Program-made: the position numbers and the translations under genes
Source of the DNA: Skeletonema tropicum
Taxonomy: Eukaryota > Bacillariophyta > Thalassiosirophyceae > Thalassiosirales > Thalassiosiraceae
NCBI GenBank assembly: GCA_037178625.1
Contig: CM074131.1
Coordinates: forward strand, 2,604,001-2,668,000
DNA: 64,000 nucleotides
Direction: 5' to 3'
Part shown: piece after piece, positions 1-11,700 of the stretch
Layout of the letters: each line of letters starts with the position of its first letter
Numbering within the stretch: position 1 is the first letter of the stretch
Notes under the pieces: model-generated
Told to the model about the DNA's origin: nothing
Database searches by the model: none
Seen by the model: only the letters and a program-made list of their open reading frames with translations

Positions 1-582
1 AGCATCAAGAGGATCAATCTTCGCATCGCTGAGTGACTGTTTCTTTTCGAACGCTTGGAGTTCTAGAGAAGCCTTGGATTTGGTTGACGATGTGGAACCA
101 GAGGTGCTAGAAAGGGATCCTCCAACTGGAGTCGACGTGGCTTGTTGAGCATAATTCCCAAGTTGATTAAATTTCTCGGAATCTCTTGCATGTGCCACAT
201 CATAATCAACAGTCCCATCCGAGTTGCCACACCGTTCAGTTGGATTAAGGCAAAGAAACCTGATGAACTTGTCGCGGTTGGTCATGCTGATGATGTTGAT
301 AGGATGATTCATCAATGTCCTATGGTTGTTTTGGAGATAGTTCACAAAGCTTGGAAAGAACTTAAGTTGATCCTTCATATGATCTGGTAGGTCTTCATCA
401 GTAGAACCGTTCCGCCACTTGAGGCTGTTTACCTTGTTGTGATCCTTCATCAAATCAACAAGCTCACGATAAGTGTTGGTACCGAGGCCGGATAGACATG
501 CTTTGATGGGAACCTTGTCGCCGAAAACTATCGACACAACGTACTTGAACAAGGGATCCGGATTATTCCGGGTTGCAGTCAT
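1..582 (-). CDS. N-terminal part of a probable retroelement (Gag-like) ORF, runs off window
   Basis: An open reading frame of 194 codons starts with an ATG at 582 on the minus strand and is still open at base 1, so the 3' part lies outside the window. The product has no motif that I can name with certainty. It is rich in polar residues, contains a stretch beginning MKDQLKFFPSFVNYLQNNH, and ends in a Ser/Thr/Gly-rich linker. The lack of an obvious domain, its place at the edge of a repeat island and the gene-free 600 bp upstream of it fit the Gag end of a diatom copia-type polyprotein behind a 5' LTR, but no LTR pair or primer-binding site can be shown inside the window. It could equally be a lineage-specific host gene. 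The retroelement assignment is inference. Confidence 0.4.
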   Translation of the reverse strand, partial: MTATRNNPDPLFKYVVSIVFGDKVPIKACLSGLGTNTYRELVDLMKDHNKVNSLKWRNGSTDEDLPDHMKDQLKFFPSFVNYLQNNHRTLMNHPINIISMTNRDKFIRFLCLNPTERCGNSDGTVDYDVAHARDSEKFNQLGNYAQQATSTPVGGSLSSTSGSTSSTKSKASLELQAFEKKQSLSDAKIDPLDA

Positions 583-1212
583 TTTTGAGTGACTATTTCA
601 CGGTGTTCGAATCGATCTCACAGACGGATTGCAATTGAATCCTTTCACCCACTATGTGGTGAACTAGTACTTGATGTCTCTAAAGCTATTTCACTAACTC
701 CAGTCTATCACTGTCGGAACCCTCAACAATGAATACCCTTCTATTGTAATCGAATGAATATCTCAGTAGGTAAGGACCTATGCTCAATCAATTATCACTC
801 CACAACTCCGGCGGAAATGAAATAGCTTCGGATGACTAAGCAGGGTTTCTCTCATGAGACTGTTCATCTATCACAAGATAAAAAAGTGAGATGTAGTCAT
901 ATGCAATAATAAACAAGCACGGTTATTCCACAGATACGGTTACTCACTCAACTATCAAATGTGGGCGTCTGTCTCCAGTAGACAGATATGTTTACAACCC
1001 AACTCGACTAACGAAGTGTACAATACATATAAGCCAAAGGCCGATAAATAACGTATTAAAGAATTAAATTAAAGAAGAAAAAGAGTGAGCGCTACTACTA
1101 GACGATCGGCGCCATGGTGATGGTGTCGAGCAGCTGTCAAAAAGATCTCTTCAAAAAGATTCGAGATGATGACGCGTCATCATTCTTCGATACGTGTCCT
1201 CAATAGAAGACA
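583..1212. other. Non-coding stretch upstream of the probable retroelement ORF
   Basis: No supported gene. It is where a 5' LTR of the minus-strand element would lie, but with only one copy in the window no LTR boundaries can be set. No convincing TG...CA pair or tRNA-complementary primer site was seen. Confidence 0.3.
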
Positions 1213-1569
1213 GTGTCTCACAATATCCAACTTCATCCCCAAATAAAGGAGCCGAACACATTCCGATTTGACATCGCCATGAGACAAGACTCAAACTTTA
1301 GAAAAATAATATCGGTCTATCGCCACTATTGGAGGATTCACAAAATTTCGCCACAAATCAAAGATGATGTTATGGGGACGGTTGTAAACATTTTGACCGA
1401 TTTGGATGAGGTTGAGAGAGGTTCAGAAGAATACATGGAAACAATCAAGGATTCTGTTGCATTGCTCCAAGAGGAGCTATTCCAGTTGAATGAGAAACGG
1501 AATTCATTAATGCACCACTGGAAGCCAAACCGATATGCGATGAGTCACGTGGCAACAAAGATCGCATAG
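1213..1569 (+). pseudogene. Short degenerate ORF upstream of the methyltransferase-like gene
   Basis: An open frame encodes a charged, helical-looking peptide with no recognised motif. The open frame begins with GTG; the first in-frame ATG is at 1281. It stops 5 bp before the ATG of the next ORF, which is in another frame. It may be the N-terminal end of the same decayed protein separated by a frameshift, or an unrelated remnant. Nothing in the sequence decides between these. Confidence 0.25.
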
Positions 1570-1574
1570 TTTAC

Positions 1575-3178
1575 ATGGCCAAAACAACATTCAAGCTACC
1601 AGATAGTCAAACTGCAGAACTGTTTGAGAAGCATTTGGAATATGATGATCACGATTTTTACAGTATCCATGATGCTATCCCAATTTTACAGCGTATGAGC
1701 GACGAATTCCATGCGATGCGAATTGACTTTGACTCAAATGACAAGAAGAGATGCGAAGATGAACATGACAGTGATGATAGTATTGACAGTGAATCTGCTG
1801 AGGATGATGATCAAAGAAATTTTTCCTTGTTAGGCAGAAAAATTAAGACCACGTTCGAGGATGGAGAAGTACATCATGGTAATGTCACCGCTGTCCATTA
1901 TCGAGTTCAGTACGACGATGAGGAGAATGAAACGATGGATAAAAGTGAAGTGATGCAAAGTCTTGCTGATAACGATGCAGTATTAGGGTCATCTTCTATG
2001 AACGAGCTGACTTTGTCCTCACTAGAAATATTCTCAGGATGTAGCCTGTTGTCAAATTTCTGCGAGAGGAGAGGGATGAAAGCAGATTCTATCTAAAGTA
2101 AGCAATAATCTGTCGAATGCCATACAAGTTGCAAGGCTCCGCGGACAATGGACGATCCTGAAGAAGTGAACGTGGCCGTAGCGAGAGGTTTCACCCGATC
2201 TGGTGTCGTAGGTTGGGAGAGACAACGTTGCTGGGGATAAGATTCCTAAAGCCCAAATTAGCCGGAAACTGGTGCACTAAGGCACGGCTATTCCTACTCG
2301 ATTCCCGAAGTATTACTGAGAGAAAGATCCGCCATAGGCGTCTACTTACTACACGGTGTTATTGTTTATTTTTATTTCTTCGACTGTGAGGTATCGACGT
2401 GCCATGGTCGATCTTCAATTCTTGATGAGATAAAATCTTATCCCGCCAAAAGAACAAGCAGATGTCCGATTCCGTGACGAATCAAAATAACGTAAATCCA
2501 TGTTCCCATAATTCCTAAATCCAATATTCCCGATAATGATGATGGAAAGGCAGCGTTCCAAAACATAGTTCAATATTCTATTGACAAAGACATGGATTCA
2601 AACGCAACGATTAAGGCCGACTTTTTCAGCAAAGGTGTTCAGGACCAGCTTGCCTCAAAGATATATGATTTCATACATGCCAGCCCTGAGTGCAAGTTCT
2701 ATTCTCATATTATGGGTGGCAAGCATCGTGACAGAGACAATTCCAACAAAACACCAGAAGTCACAAGGCTGACAGAATGCTACTTGATCTTTTTTACTAC
2801 TTCAAACAAGAAGTGCAGAAAAATGAAGATGTGACTCTCACACTGGAGAATCCGCATGCTTGGATGGGGAAAGGTAATATCATGAAACATCTATTCGAGA
2901 ACAAGCTTAACATGAAACCGTACATAATTTACTATTGCCAATTCGGTAGAGGAGAGAAGAAGCCAACGTGTATTTGGACAAATGATCCCACTCTTGGAAA
3001 AATTCTAGAAAAGATGGGAGGTGAATGTAGATGTAGAGGAAAGCACGAAGAAAGTGTCAAGGGCTCGACTCACAAAACGAACTTCGCAGCTCTACCTATG
3101 AAACTTTGCAACATCATTTCCGACTACGTGTACACAAAGCATAGGCAGTTAAAGTTCAAGAAGTATATAGAGAATTAA
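1575..3178 (+). pseudogene. C5-cytosine methyltransferase-like gene with Tudor-like region, split by an insertion and a frameshift
   Basis: Three ORF pieces together read as one C5-MTase-like protein. Piece 1 (1575-2096) has an acidic linker, then a Tudor-like stretch (LGRKIKTTFEDGEVHHG then VQYDDEENETMDKSEV), then an AdoMet motif I-like FSGCSLLSNFCERRGM. Piece 2 (2583-2780) starts with the rest of motif I and carries a catalytic-loop-like SPEC. Piece 3 (2777-3178) has ENP (motif VI-like), then YCQFGRGEKKPTCIWTN and a CRCRGKHE block, as in phage-type Dcm-like proteins. Two lesions are visible. A 489-bp segment (2093-2581) with a stop interrupts motif I; removing it rejoins the frame exactly as ADSIDKDMDSNAT. 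A 1-base shift near 2778 separates pieces 2 and 3. The usual PPC is PEC here, so activity would be uncertain even in an intact copy. Family assignment rests on motif order only. Confidence 0.55.
2086..2581. mobile_element. 489-bp insertion with 7-bp flanking duplication inside the methyltransferase-like gene
   Basis: The heptamer ATTCTAT occurs at 2086-2092 and again at 2575-2581. Deleting one heptamer plus the intervening bases (489 bp) restores the reading frame and a sensible motif I. The insert shows no terminal inverted repeats, no terminal A-tail and no coding capacity. GTAAGC sits five bases in from the left end (2098) and ATAG ends at 2568, so it also resembles an intron, but splicing there leaves an in-frame TAA. 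Insertion with target-site duplication is the simplest reading; element class unknown. Confidence 0.5.
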
Positions 3179-3314
3179 GAAGAGCGAAAGCAACATCATG
3201 CAAGAGTCAGGAGACATGTCCCGAGCAAAGACACTGAATAGATATCAATATTTACAATTAAAAAAGAAAGAAAACATCGAAAGAGTAATGAAACAAGTAG
3301 TGATACAGCAAATA

Positions 3315-3654
3315 TATATATGTAACAGAAATTTTAAAGTACGTCTGGTGGGCCCTCAAGAGGCGACATTATCTACGCTAAGTGATAACGAACATGTGCT
3401 GCAGTAGCTATTATTTCCCAGGTGCTGATACAGCAAAAGACAATGGAAGCTGCTCAGTCAGATAGCTAACGTACAAGCGATGCTACAACATCATATCTGA
3501 TCTGATAGGTCCAGTTTGGGCCGGCCAGTAGCACAACTTTGAACCCTGTCATATCTTTCAATAGATATTCATTGCATAAAAGTGCTCTTAGAATGAGCCA
3601 TTTCTAGAGGCCAGGGCCCACCAGACGTACTTTAAAATTTCTGTTACATATATA
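3315..3654. mobile_element. 340-bp element with 42-bp perfect terminal inverted repeats
   Basis: Bases 3315-3356 and 3613-3654 are exact reverse complements (42 of 42), separating a 256-bp interior. The arms start TATATATGTAACAGAAATTT and end GGTGGGCCCT. The interior holds a diverged copy of the satellite monomer (about 3477-3540: 'gatgctacaac' then 'ggtccag' then 'ggccggc/agtagcac'). A third copy of 29 bp of the arm lies at 47834-47862. No transposase is present; it behaves like a non-autonomous (MITE-type) or foldback element. No target-site duplication was identified. Confidence 0.6.
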
Positions 3655-3968
3655 GAGGCCCATTCAACTTGGTGATGACGTCAGAAAAGGTCATGAAAGC
3701 TGCTCAGTCGGAAGCTCATGTACAACCCATGCTACAAGTGACTATCTGTGGTGAAGAATACAATCGAGACAAGAAAACATCATTGTAATACGAAGAGATT
3801 TAAATATATAAATGAATAAACAGTTAATCAGATTAGATATCTACGATACTAGAAAAAGGGACCCGCTTCAGTACAATGGTACGGTCTTTTCTATTGCCAA
3901 CTGGTCTGGGGCCGAAGCGTCTGAAACCATCCTGCGACCATCTTCCTCTTCGCGGATTTGAGTTGTAG
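3655..3968. other. Non-coding stretch with another satellite-like fragment
   Basis: Around 3690-3745 there is a weak match to the satellite ('gctgctcagtc', 'gctcatgtacaac', 'atgctacaag'). Otherwise nothing supported was seen here. Confidence 0.3.
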
Positions 3969-4366
3969 CTAACAATGTGGCCTCCCCAAAACTACAGACT
4001 CTGTTTGCGTCTCATATAAATAGCGAATGGGTCTCTTGCAATGGCGTGTGGTCTGTGACCAAGATTTTCCCCTGAGTTTTGGGACATCCAGGGAAAGCGC
4101 GTTCCTTGCCTTTGAGTGCTTGACAGCCTCCTCCCAATGCTCTTTGGTGGGCGTTATCGCCACCTCGATTGGATTCACCGTGCTGCAAGTGGTAAAGGCC
4201 TGTTAGTAGTCGCTAGCCATAACAGCGTGGCCCTACTCCTGGTGTCTGAGCTGGAAATCTGCTGCTGAGCAGAAAGAGTAGCATTAGCATGGACGAACAA
4301 CCCACAGTCGTGGCCACTTGTTTGTTTCGTTATCGGAGGCATCTTTGCACTCTGCTTTCTAATCAT
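3969..4366 (-). pseudogene. Remnant of a Ulp1/C48-type cysteine protease
   Basis: The minus-strand piece 4175-4366 contains QTSGHDCGLFVHANA, which fits the QxxGxDCGxF signature around the catalytic cysteine of Ulp1 (C48) proteases. A second, overlapping frame continues from 4178 to 3969 without a recognised motif. Neither piece is long enough for a protease domain, and the His and Asp part expected upstream is not recognisable. C48 domains are common passengers of DNA transposons, so a transposon relic is likely in this repeat island. Assignment rests on one motif. Confidence 0.4.
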
Positions 4367-5730
4367 CGCTCGTTAACCCGTGAAGTTCACTGTATTAGTC
4401 CCCAAAACACCTTAACATATGACTGATGAGATTTAAACTCGCATCCACTCTGCTTCTATGGTCATGCTACCGCCATCTGATGATTGAGAGTCACCAGCCA
4501 CAAAGGTAGCATAAACAGCGTTGGCCGAACCAGAAGCGCCCGCTTCCAACGTGATGGAGACGCCGAGCGTGTCACTGGAGCCTACCGTGAGAGCGAGGTC
4601 TCCTGCAGATGCAGACGTAGATAGTCCAGTAGCGATTGATATGTCACCTGAGTTGCTGTCAATGCGCTTCCAGTTGAGGTTCCCACACGAAGATCAAGCG
4701 CTCGTCCCAGCAGCATCGGCAGTCTTCAAGCTGGCTGTGCCGGACGGTCACGCCTGTGATGTACTGAGATTCCGCGGAGCTCTTGTGTAGAGAAGTTGAA
4801 TTTGTGCGAAAAGGTTTTAATTTCGAGCTTTTCGCCCATGCGACGAGTTAAAGTTTGAGTTGAATTTTTGAGTTGAATATTCAACTCGAAGGTACTAGTT
4901 CCAAACATTGAATACGCTTTAAGCTCCTGTATGACGCCTTCTCACCGTGCCTCTGTGCAATCATGACGCCGAATTAGCAAGTGCTGCCAAGAAGAACAAC
5001 TATAATCTAATGCATTGAAAATATCTAATGTTCCTACACTTGAGGCTTTCACGTCTGCTCGTATCTTCTTTTTTAAAGTTGTGCATCAAAAAGGCTCGCA
5101 ATGTATACATTCATATTACACAACACAATCTTCTATGCCGACACAGTGCCTCAAGCCGGCTCAAAACATGTTTTTCATAGTACATGCTCATTGTTGTGTG
5201 TGGACAGATTTTGGATGGAGATGTGCCCTCTTTCATTAGCGAACATGCATGCGCTAATGATGCAGCCACCAACGCCCACAAAAAACCGCAGATCAGTATG
5301 AATGATTATATGAGTAATGGCTTCGCCATTGTTTATTCGAGATCGACAGCGCTTAAAAGGTAAAATGTTGCACATGTTCTACGTTTATTTTGTTTCAACA
5401 TAGAAGATTGTGAGTCTTGAGATGAAAGATAATCTTACATCTTTCGTCCGAAACTTCCAACTTTTTCGTTGCCTCTAAACGTGCTTGATAGTAGAGATTT
5501 CAAAAAAGAAAGGGCTACAAGTATTTCACGATACGAAGAGTAAAATAATGAGTTCAAATTAATTTCAATTTGGAAAACAAAAATTTTGATTTATATATTA
5601 GATTTGGATCTTTGTCAAAAACCATCAGCAAGTAATCCAAAGCAAATAGTGGAAATAAAACTGTAAAAGAAAGCGAAATACAAATAAAATAAAGCAGCTG
5701 CACCAAGAGAATGTAATAGAGGCGAAAGCC
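4367..5730. other. Intergenic region without a supported gene
   Basis: An 89-residue open frame at 4521-4790 is Ala/Pro/Asp-rich, begins with a non-ATG codon and has no recognisable motif, so it is not called. From about 5400 the sequence is AT-rich and leads into the satellite array. No tRNA, repeat unit or splice-linked exon could be supported. Confidence 0.3.
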
Positions 5731-5734
5731 ACTG

Positions 5735-8700
5735 ACAGTGGCCCATTATAGTAGTCGTTGATACGCTACAAGCTCATTTGTACTGCTCAGACGTCTAAGT
5801 ATCGTTCCTAGAAGCGATGCTACAACGTCGTAGCTGATGTGAGAGGTCCAGTGTGGGCTGGCCGGCAGCACCACATTCTTATCTATCGCCGTCAGTATGG
5901 GTATGAGCCGCTGCTGATGTGAGAGGTCCAGTGATGGCTAGACGATAGCATCACATTCTACCAAATCGTATCTATCGCCGTCAGTATGCAGCGCCAATGA
6001 CAGTGGCCCATTATAGTAGTCGTTGATACGCTACAAGCTCATTTGTACTGCTCAGACGTTTAAGTAACGTCCCTAGAAGCGATGCTACAACGTCGTAGCT
6101 GATGTGAGAGGTCCAGTGATGGCTGGACGACAGCATCACATTCTACCAAATCGTATTTATCGCCGTCAGTATGGGCATGAGCCACTGCTGGTGGTCCATT
6201 ATAGTCGTCGTTGATACTCTACAAGCTCATTTGTACTGCTCATATGTCTAAATAGCGTCCCTAGAAGCGATGCTACAACGTCGTAGCTGATGTGAGAGGT
6301 CCAGTGTGGGCTGGCCGGCAGCACCACATTTATATCTATCGCTGTCAGTATGGTCATGAGCCGCTGCTGGTGGCCCATTATAGTCGTCGTTGATACTCTA
6401 CAAACTCATTTGTACTGCTCAGATGTCTAAGTAGCGTCCCTAGAAGCGATGCTACAATGTCGTAGCTGATGTGAGAGGTCCAGTGTGGGCTGGCTGACAG
6501 CATCACATTCTACCACATTCATATCTATCGCTGTCAGTATGGGCATGAGCTGCTGCTAGTGTCCCATTATAGTTGTCGTTGATACTCTACAAGCTCATTT
6601 GTACTGATCATATGTCTAAATAGCGTCCCTAGAAGCGATGCTACAACGTTGTAGCTGATGTGAGAAGTCCAGTGTGGGCTGGCCGGCAGCACCACATTCT
6701 TATGTATCGCCGTTAGTATGGGCATGAGCCGCTGCTGGTGGCCCATTATAGTCGTCGTTGATACTCTACAAGCTCATTTGTATGACTGCTCATATGTCTA
6801 AGTAGTGTCACTAGAAGCGATGCTACAACGTCGTAGCTGATGTGAGAGGTCCAGTGTGGGCTGGCCGGCAGCACCACATTCTTATCTATCGCCGTCAGTA
6901 TGGGTATGAGCCGCTGCTGGTGGCCCATTATAGTCATCGTTGATACTCTACAAGCTCATTTGTATGACTGCTCATATGTCTAAATAGCGTCCCTAGAAGC
7001 TATGCTACAGCGTCGTAGCTGATGTGAGAGGTCCAGTGTGGGTTGGCCGGCAACACCACATTCATATCTATCGCTGTCAGTATGGTCATGAGCCGCTGCT
7101 GGTGGCCCATTACAGTCGTCGTTGATACTCTACAAGCTCATTTGTATGACTGCTCATATGTCTAAGTAGCGTCCCTAGAAGCGATGCTACAACGTCGTAG
7201 CTGATGTGAGAGGTCCAGTGTGGGTTGGCCGGCAGCACCACATACATATCTATCGCTGTCAGTATGGTCATGAGCCGCTGCTGGTGGCCCATTATAGTCG
7301 TCGTTGATACTCTACAAGCTCATTTGTATGACTGCTCATATGTTTAAGTAGCGTCCCTAGAAGCGATGCTACAACGTCATAGCTGATGTGAGAGGTCCAG
7401 TGTGGGCTTGCCGACAGCACCACATTCATATCTATCGCTGTCAGTATGGTCATGAGCCGCTGCTGGTGGCCCATTATAGTAGTCGTTGATACTCTACAAG
7501 CTCATTTGTATGACTGCTCATATGTCTAAGTAGCGTCCCTAGAAGCGATGCTACAACGTCGTAGCTGATGTGAGAGGTCCAGTGTGGGCTGGCCGACAGC
7601 ACCACATTCTTATCAATCGCCGTCAGTATGGGTATGAGCCGCTGCTGGTGGCTCATTATAGTCGTCGTTGATACTCTACAAGCTCATTTGTAATGATTAT
7701 ATGTCTAAATAGCGTCCCTAGAAGCGATGCTACACCGTCGTAGCTGATGTGAGAGGTCCAGTGTGGGTTGGCCGGCAGCACCACATTCATATCTATCGCT
7801 GTCAGTATGCAGCGGCTAGTCGTCATTGATACTCTACAAGCTCATTTGTACTGCTCAGACGTCTAAGTAGCGTCCTTAGAATTGATGCTACAACGTTGTA
7901 GCTGATGTGAGAGGTCTAGTGTGGGCTGGCCGGCAGCACCACATTCATATCTATCGCTGTCAGTATGGTCATGAGCCGCTGCTGGTGGCCCATTATAGTC
8001 GTCGTTGATACTCTACAAGCTCATTTGTACTGCTCAGACGTCTAAGTAGCGTCCCTAGAAGTGATGCTACAACGTCGTAGCTGATGTGAGAGGTCCAGTG
8101 TGGGCTGGCTGACAGCATCACATTTTACCAAATCATATCTATCGCCTTCAGTATGGGCATGAGCTGCTGCTAGTGTCCCATTATAGTTGTACTCTACAAG
8201 CTCATTTGTACTGCTCATATGTCTAAGTAGTGTCCCTAGAAGCGATGCTACAACGTCGAAGCTGATGTGAGAGGTCCAGTGTGGGCTGGCCGGCAGCACC
8301 ACATTCATATCTATCGCTGTCAGTATGGGTATGAGCCGCTGCTGGTGGCCCATTATAGTCGTTGTTGATACTCTACAAGCTCATTTGTACTGCTCAGACG
8401 TCTAAGTAGCGTCCCTAGAAGCGATGCTACAGCGTCGTAGCTGATGTGAGAGGTCCAGTGTGGGCTGGCCGGCAGCACCACATTCTTATCTATTGCCGTC
8501 AGTATGGGTATGAGCCGCTGCTGGTGGCCCATTATAGTCGTCGTTGATACTCTACAAGCTCATTTGTATGACTGCTCATATGTGTAAGTAGCGTCCCTAG
8601 AAGCGATGCTACAACGTTGTAGCTGATGTGAGAGGTCCAGTGTGGGCTGGCCGACAGCACCACATTCTTATGTATCGCCGTTAGTATGGGCATGAGCCGC

Positions 8701-11700
8701 TGCTGGTGGCCCATTATAGTCGTCGTTGATACTCTACAAGCTCATTTGTATGACTGCTCATATGTCTAAACAGCGTCCCTAGAAGCGATGCTACAACGTC
8801 GTAGCTGATGTGAGAGGTCCAGTGTGGGCTGGCCGGCAGCACCACATTCTTATCTTTCGCCGTCAGTATGGGCATGAGCCGCTGCTAGTGGCCCATTATA
8901 GTAGTCGTTGATACTCTACAAGCTCATTTGTACTGCTCATATGTCTAAGTAGCGTCCCTAGAAGCGATGCTACAACGTCGTAGCTGATGTGAGAGGTCCA
9001 GTGTGGGCTGGCCGGCAGCACCACATTCATATCTATCGCTGTCAGTATGGTCATGAGCCGCTGCTGGTGGCCCATTATAGTCGTCGTTGATACTCTACAA
9101 GCTCATTTGTACTGCTCAGACGTCTAAGTAGCGTCCCTAGAAGCGATCCTACAGCGTCGTAGCTGATGTGAGAGGTCCAGTGTGGGCTGGCCGGCAGCAC
9201 CACATTCTTATCTATCGCCGTCAGTATGGTCATGAGCCGCTGCTGGTGGCCCATTATAGTCGTCGTTGATACTCTACAAGCTCATTTGTATGACTGCTCA
9301 TATGTTTAAGTAGCGTCCCTAGAAGCGATGCTACAACGTCATAGCTGATGTGAGAGGTCCAGTGTGGGCTTGCCGACAGCACCACATTCATATCTATCGC
9401 TGTCAGTATGGTCATGAGCCGCTGCTGGTGGCCCATTATAGTAGTCGTTGATACTCTACAAGCTCATTTGTATGACTGCTCATATGTCTAAGTAGCGTCC
9501 CTAGAAGCGATGCTACAACGTCGTAGCTGATGTGAGAGGTCCAGTGTGGGCTGGCCGACAGCACCACATTCTTATCAATCGCCGTCAGTATGGGTATGAG
9601 CCGCTGCTGGTGGCTCATTATAGTCGTCGTTGATACTCTACAAGCTCATTTGTAATGATTATATGTCTAAATAGCGTCCCTAGAAGCGATGCTACACCGT
9701 CGTAGCTGATGTGAGAGGTCCAGTGTGGGTTGGCCGGCAGCACCACATTCATATCTATCGCTGTCAGTATGCAGCGGCTAGTCGTCATTGATACTCTACA
9801 AGCTCATTTGTACTGCTCAGACGTCTAAGTAGCGTCCTTAGAATTGATGCTACAACGTTGTAGCTGATGTGAGAGGTCTAGTGTGGGCTGGCCGGCAGCA
9901 CCACATTCATATCTATCGCTGTCAGTATGGTCATGAGCCGCTGCTGGTGGCCCATTATAGTCGTCGTTGATACTCTACAAGCTCATTTGTACTGCTCAGA
10001 CGTCTAAGTAGCGTCCCTAGAAGTGATGCTACAACGTCGTAGCTGATGTGAGAGGTCCAGTGTGGGCTGGCTGACAGCATCACATTCTACCAAATCATAT
10101 CTATCGCCTTCAGTATGGGCATGAGCTGCTGCTAGTGTCCCATTATAGTTGTACTCTACAAGCTCATTTGTACTGCTCATATGTCTAAGTAGTGTCCCTA
10201 GAAGCGATGCTACAACGTCGAAGCTGATGTGAGAGGTCCAGTGTGGGCTGGCCGGCAGCACCACATTCATATCTATCGCTGTCAGTATGGGTATGAGCCG
10301 CTGCTGGTGGCCCATTATAGTCGTTGTTGATACTCTACAAGCTCATTTGTACTGCTCAGACGTCTAAGTAGCGTCCCTAGAAGCGATGCTACAGCGTCGT
10401 AGCTGATGTGAGAGGTCCAGTGTGGGCTGGCCGGCAGCACCACATTCTTATCTATTGCCGTCAGTATGGGTATGAGCCGCTGCTGGTGGCCCATTATAGT
10501 CGTCGTTGATACTCTACAAGCTCATTTGTATGACTGCTCATATGTGTAAGTAGCGTCCCTAGAAGCGATGCTACAACGTTGTAGCTGATGTGAGAGGTCC
10601 AGTGTGGGCTGGCCGACAGCACCACATTCATTATGTATCGCCGTTAGTATGGGCATGAGCCGCTGCTGGTGGCCCATTATAGTCGTCGTTGATACTCTAC
10701 AAGCTCATTTGTATGACTGCTCATATGTCTAAAGTAGCGTCCCTAGAAGCGATGCTACAACGTCGTAGCTGATGTGAGAGGTCCAGTGTGGGCTGGCCGG
10801 CAGCACCACATTCTTATCTTTCGCCTGTCAGTATGGGCATGAGCCGCTGCTAGTGGCCCATTATAGTAGTCGTTGATACTCTACAAGCTCATTTGTACTG
10901 CTCATATGTCTAAAGTAGCGTCCCTAGAAGCGATGCTACAACGTCGTAGCTGATGTGAGAGGTCCAGTGTGGGCTGGCCGGCAGCACCACATTCATATCT
11001 ATCGCTGTCAGTATGGTCATGAGCCGCTGCTGGTGGCCCATTATAGTCGTCGTTGATACTCTACAAGCTCATTTGTACTGCTCAGACGTCTAAGTAGCGT
11101 CCCTAGAAGCGATCCTACAAGCGTCGTAGCTGATGTGAGAGGTCCAGTGTGGGCTGGCCGGCAGCACCACATTCTTATCTATCGCCAGTCAGTATGGGCA
11201 TGAGCCGCTGCTGGTGGCCCATTATAGTCGTCGTTGATACTCTACAAAGCTCATTTGTACTGCTCAGACGTCTAAGTAGCGTCCCTAGAAGCGATGCTAC
11301 AACGTCGTAGCTGATGTGAGAGGTCCAGTGTGGGCTGGCCGGCAGCACCACATTCTACCAAATCGTATCTATCGCCGTCAGTATGGGTATGAGCCGCTAC
11401 TTTTGGCTCCTTTTACTCGTCGTTGATGCTCTACAAGCTCATTTGTTCTGCTCAGACGACTATCGTCCCTAGAAGCGATGCTACAGCGTCGTAGATGATG
11501 TGAGAGGTCCAGTGTGGGCTGGCCGGCAGCATCACATTTTACCAAATCGTATCTATCGCCGTCAGTATGGGCATGAGCCGCTGTATGATTTGAAAGTGAT
11601 GATACATTTTTTTTTAACTAAGATTAGGACGCACTGCTCTGATGTTTGGCGTTCGTAGAAGCGATGCTACTTACAACGTCGTAGCTGATGTGAGAGGTCC

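Noticed and set aside
583..1212. 5' LTR for the open-ended ORF
   Set aside because: No second copy in the window, no clear primer-binding site and no terminal TG/CA pair that could be defended.
2098..2568. Interpretation of the 489-bp insertion as a standard GT-AG intron (GTAAGC...CATAG)
   Set aside because: Splicing at these sites leaves an in-frame TAA in the preceding codon, whereas removal between the heptamers restores the frame.
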